Source: RCC1774 sp050330855 (GTDB lineage: Bacteria; Cyanobacteriota; Cyanobacteriia; Thermosynechococcales; Thermosynechococcaceae). From it: DNA of 64,000 bases. Under the pieces are notes generated by a model that was given only the letters and a program-made list of their open reading frames with translations, did no database searches and had not been told where the DNA came from. Numbering within the stretch: position 1 is the first letter of the stretch; every line of letters starts with the position of its first letter. The stretch covers positions 1-64,000 of the forward strand of contig JBHJNL010000007.1 of assembly GCA_050330855.1 (NCBI GenBank). The letters run 5' to 3'. The position numbers were made by a program, and so were the translations under genes. Below, piece after piece: positions 61,950 to 64,000 of this stretch.

Positions 61950-62132
61950 ATGGAGAAGTTTGAGAAAGTCGAGGTGGTGAGCCGGTTGCAGTGGAGGGTT
62001 TGGCTTGAATCGAACTATCAGCAGAGTGATAGTATCTGGCTAGTGACCTACAAAAAACATATAGCATCAATGAGCGCCTCTACAGTGGGCAATTCTTGGA
62101 GCGCCTCTGTTGTCAATAGAATCTCTAGCTGA
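61950..62132 (+). pseudogene. N-terminal fragment of a YdeI/OmpD-associated family gene
   Basis: The first 37 residues match the N-terminus of YdeI-like proteins (VEVVSRLQWRVWLESNYQQSDSIWLVTYKKH). Homologues continue for about 150 more residues, but after codon 37 (about 62060) the frame runs into the 3' end of the opposite-strand gene and stops at 62132. It is therefore a remnant left by deletion or rearrangement. No product is expected to fold. Confidence 0.6.
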
Positions 62133-62392
62133 TCCTCTTGTTCATGTAGAACCACTGGATAGGATGGTTGAGGCTCATACAATTTCTCAAATTCATCCCG
62201 ATGCAAAAACGTCATGGGGATTGAACTGGACTCTCGGAATACTTTCCATGCCGTTCTCTCACTGAGAACGCCGTGGGTGAGCATACATAGGCTACAGCTA
62301 TAGGTCTCTGGTGCGACAACTTTATGGGCGATGTCAAACAACGTATTTAGTCCACCTGAGTCGGCATTGTAGACAAAAATTAGCTGTGTCAT
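62048..62392 (-). CDS. small protein of unknown function (CxxC-containing)
   Basis: A 114-residue protein starting MTQLIFVYNADSGGLNTLFDIAHKVV, with a CSLCMLTHG motif and the end LQELPTVEALIDAICFL. The regular alternating strand and helix pattern suggests a thioredoxin- or flavodoxin-like small alpha/beta fold, but I recognise no specific family. It starts at ATG 62392. The 3' end meets the YdeI remnant on the opposite strand, near the proposed rearrangement point. Confidence 0.7.
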   Translation of the reverse strand: MTQLIFVYNADSGGLNTLFDIAHKVVAPETYSCSLCMLTHGVLSERTAWKVFRESSSIPMTFLHRDEFEKLYEPQPSYPVVLHEQEDQLEILLTTEALQELPTVEALIDAICFL

Positions 62393-62458
62393 CGACGATA
62401 GCTCCTAAATGGTGTCGCACCCAAAGACCAACCCTTGAGCAAATAAGAGAAGAAACTT

Positions 62459-64000
62459 CTATCCCTTCGGTCGTGGGAACTTCGATGCGGGGGTAAAGTA
62501 CTCAGCCGGAACATCTTTCAGCGCTTTGAGCATAAACTGACGCCAGATCGGTGCAGCAAAGGTACCGCCCGTGGCACTACCGCTCATCCGCGAATAGTCA
62601 TCGTTGCCAATCCAGACTGCAGTGGCTAACTGAGGGACATAGCCCACAAACCAAACGTCACGCTCAGACGAGGTGGTTCCCGTCTTACCTGCCGCTTGAC
62701 GACCAATGGATGCATTCTTACCCGTCCCCCCATTGATGACCCCCACCATCGTGCTGTTGAGTGATGCTGCGGCCCAAGGATCGAGAACGAGCTGTGGATC
62801 GGGGGTGTTATCTAGCATAAGGCGACCGCTGCTGTCGGTGACTTGAACAATGGCGGTGGTCGGTGACTGCCAACCATTATTGGCGAAGGTGGCGTAGGCA
62901 GAGGCCATCTCTAGTGGGGTTAGATCCACGGAACCCAGCGGCAAAGAGATCACGGGCGGGATCGGGCTTTTGATCCCCAAGACACGACACACGTCAATCA
63001 CCCTTTCAATCCCCACTTTTTGCCCCAGACTAACGGCAGGAATATTACGGGACTGCGCGAGAGCCTGACGCAGCGACATTGACCCACTAAAGGTGCGATC
63101 GTAGTTTTGAGGCGTATATCCACCGGCTGTACCGTCATTATAGCGAACCGGCGAGTCACTGATAGTTGAGTCTGGGGTGTATTTCCCTGAGGCAAATGCC
63201 GTGTAGTACACAAAGGGTTTAAAGGAAGAGCCGGGCTGACGAATGGCTTGGGTGGCTCGGTTAAACTCACTCTTTTGACTATCGACACCACCGACCACGG
63301 CCTTGATGTAATGCGTGCGGGGATCAACCGCCACCAGCGCCATCTGATCTGCGGTATAGGAAACGCGGCGGTGACCATCGCGAACGACCTCTTCAGCCGC
63401 TTCTTGCATATCAAAATCAACGCTCGTTTGGATTCTCATGCCGCCGCGCACCAGTGCTTCTCGACCAAAGCGTCGCGTTAGCTCCTTAATCACGGTATTG
63501 GTGACGTAGGGTGATTTACTTTGCTGAAAAGAGGTCACTGATCCAAACGTCAAGGGTTGCTCGCTAGCGGATTGGGCCTCGGCAGGGGTGATCCACTTCA
63601 GCTCCACCATGCGATCAAGGACCAGCTTTTGGCGTTCTTTGGCGATTTTCTTGTCCAAAAACGGACTGTAGGCTGATGGAGCCTGGATAATACCAGCCAT
63701 CATCGCAGACTCAGCGAGGGTCAGTTCAGCGGAAGACTTATTAAAGTAACTTTGAGCCGCAGTCTCGACCCCATAGGTGTTATGCCCCCAATACACTTGA
63801 TTGAGGTACATCTCTAGAATTTCGTTTTTTGTGAACAGCTTTTCCATTCGCATGGCTAAGACTGCCTCAGCTAGCTTCCGCGAAAAGGCTCGTTCAGGAG
63901 ACAGAAACAGATTTTTGACCAACTGCATGGTCAAAGTAGATGCACCCTGAACGGTCCGACCTTCTTGAAAGTTTGTCACTGAGGCCCGCAGAATACCAAC
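62459..64000 (-). CDS. class A penicillin-binding protein (PBP1A type), 3' part
   Basis: A bifunctional peptidoglycan synthase. It is open through the right end of the window, so only the last 514 or so residues are visible. The transglycosylase side has QGASTLTMQLVKNLFLS, RKLAEAVLAMRMEKLFTKNEILEMYLNQVYWG, and the transpeptidase has the active-site PGSSFKPFV (SxxK), SRNIPAV (SxN) and GKTGTTSSERD (KTG). The first transglycosylase motif (ED-containing) lies outside the window. The end is at 62459 with no long C-terminal tail. Confidence 0.93.
   Translation of the reverse strand, partial: VGILRASVTNFQEGRTVQGASTLTMQLVKNLFLSPERAFSRKLAEAVLAMRMEKLFTKNEILEMYLNQVYWGHNTYGVETAAQSYFNKSSAELTLAESAMMAGIIQAPSAYSPFLDKKIAKERQKLVLDRMVELKWITPAEAQSASEQPLTFGSVTSFQQSKSPYVTNTVIKELTRRFGREALVRGGMRIQTSVDFDMQEAAEEVVRDGHRRVSYTADQMALVAVDPRTHYIKAVVGGVDSQKSEFNRATQAIRQPGSSFKPFVYYTAFASGKYTPDSTISDSPVRYNDGTAGGYTPQNYDRTFSGSMSLRQALAQSRNIPAVSLGQKVGIERVIDVCRVLGIKSPIPPVISLPLGSVDLTPLEMASAYATFANNGWQSPTTAIVQVTDSSGRLMLDNTPDPQLVLDPWAAASLNSTMVGVINGGTGKNASIGRQAAGKTGTTSSERDVWFVGYVPQLATAVWIGNDDYSRMSGSATGGTFAAPIWRQFMLKALKDVPAEYFTPASKFPRPKG

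Overview
The window is chromosomal DNA from a cyanobacterium. The octamer GCGATCGC and its longer forms recur throughout genes and spacers, as in HIP1-rich cyanobacterial genomes. Several small protein families largely confined to cyanobacteria and plastids are present (DUF1816, DUF3285, DUF2854, a UbiC/DUF98-type chorismate lyase for plastoquinone). Gene order is the loose mix of short operons and single genes typical of the phylum. I cannot name the genus. No CRISPR array, rRNA operon, intact tRNA or intact transposase was seen.

Left end (1-2700): a 5'-truncated DUF1016/YhcG nuclease gene sits beside the 3' half of a tRNA-Pro(CGG) gene, which looks like the scar or edge of an integrated element. 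A YdfG-like dehydrogenase and a RelE-type toxin-antitoxin pair follow. 2.7-8.4 kb: parts of a peptide/nickel-type ABC importer (fused ATPase and one permease; a matching binding lipoprotein lies at 15.8-17.4 kb), chorismate lyase, and the GDP-fucose operon gmd-fcl. 8.8-15.7 kb: an unrecognised 355-residue protein, a DUF2085 membrane protein and cobO in one operon, then glycogen phosphorylase, an acetyltransferase, PrxQ-type peroxiredoxin and a Nudix hydrolase. 17.4-28.3 kb: lipid genes (plsC, fabD, dgkA), a VanX-like dipeptidase, trpG/pabA, ybeY, purS-purQ, PhoX and carA. 28.4-41.3 kb: a STAS protein with an odd start, RNA enzymes (Mini-III, RlmB, an RsuA/RluB synthase), a RodZ-like protein, a GT39 glycosyltransferase, HtrA protease, queF, a GPH sugar symporter and an SDR. 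41.4-51.9 kb: a 2779-residue Ser/Thr kinase-ATPase-histidine kinase fusion followed by a REC-GGDEF-EAL protein, probably one signalling locus. 52-64 kb: glmU, a cation antiporter, cbiB, pyrR, a tandem pair of structured small-RNA genes, rsmI-kptA, dinB and the 3' part of a class A penicillin-binding protein that runs off the right end.

The most unusual feature is the pair of near-identical RNA genes at about 57.28-57.65 kb. Each has a long hairpin whose loop carries an anti-Shine-Dalgarno-like CCUUACCUCC, a second CCUUACC before a Rho-independent terminator, and a sequence that is conserved between copies while the upstream DNA has diverged. Three protein genes look broken: the DUF1016 gene, an alpha/beta hydrolase with a one-base frameshift at about 30990, and a YdeI-like remnant at 61950.
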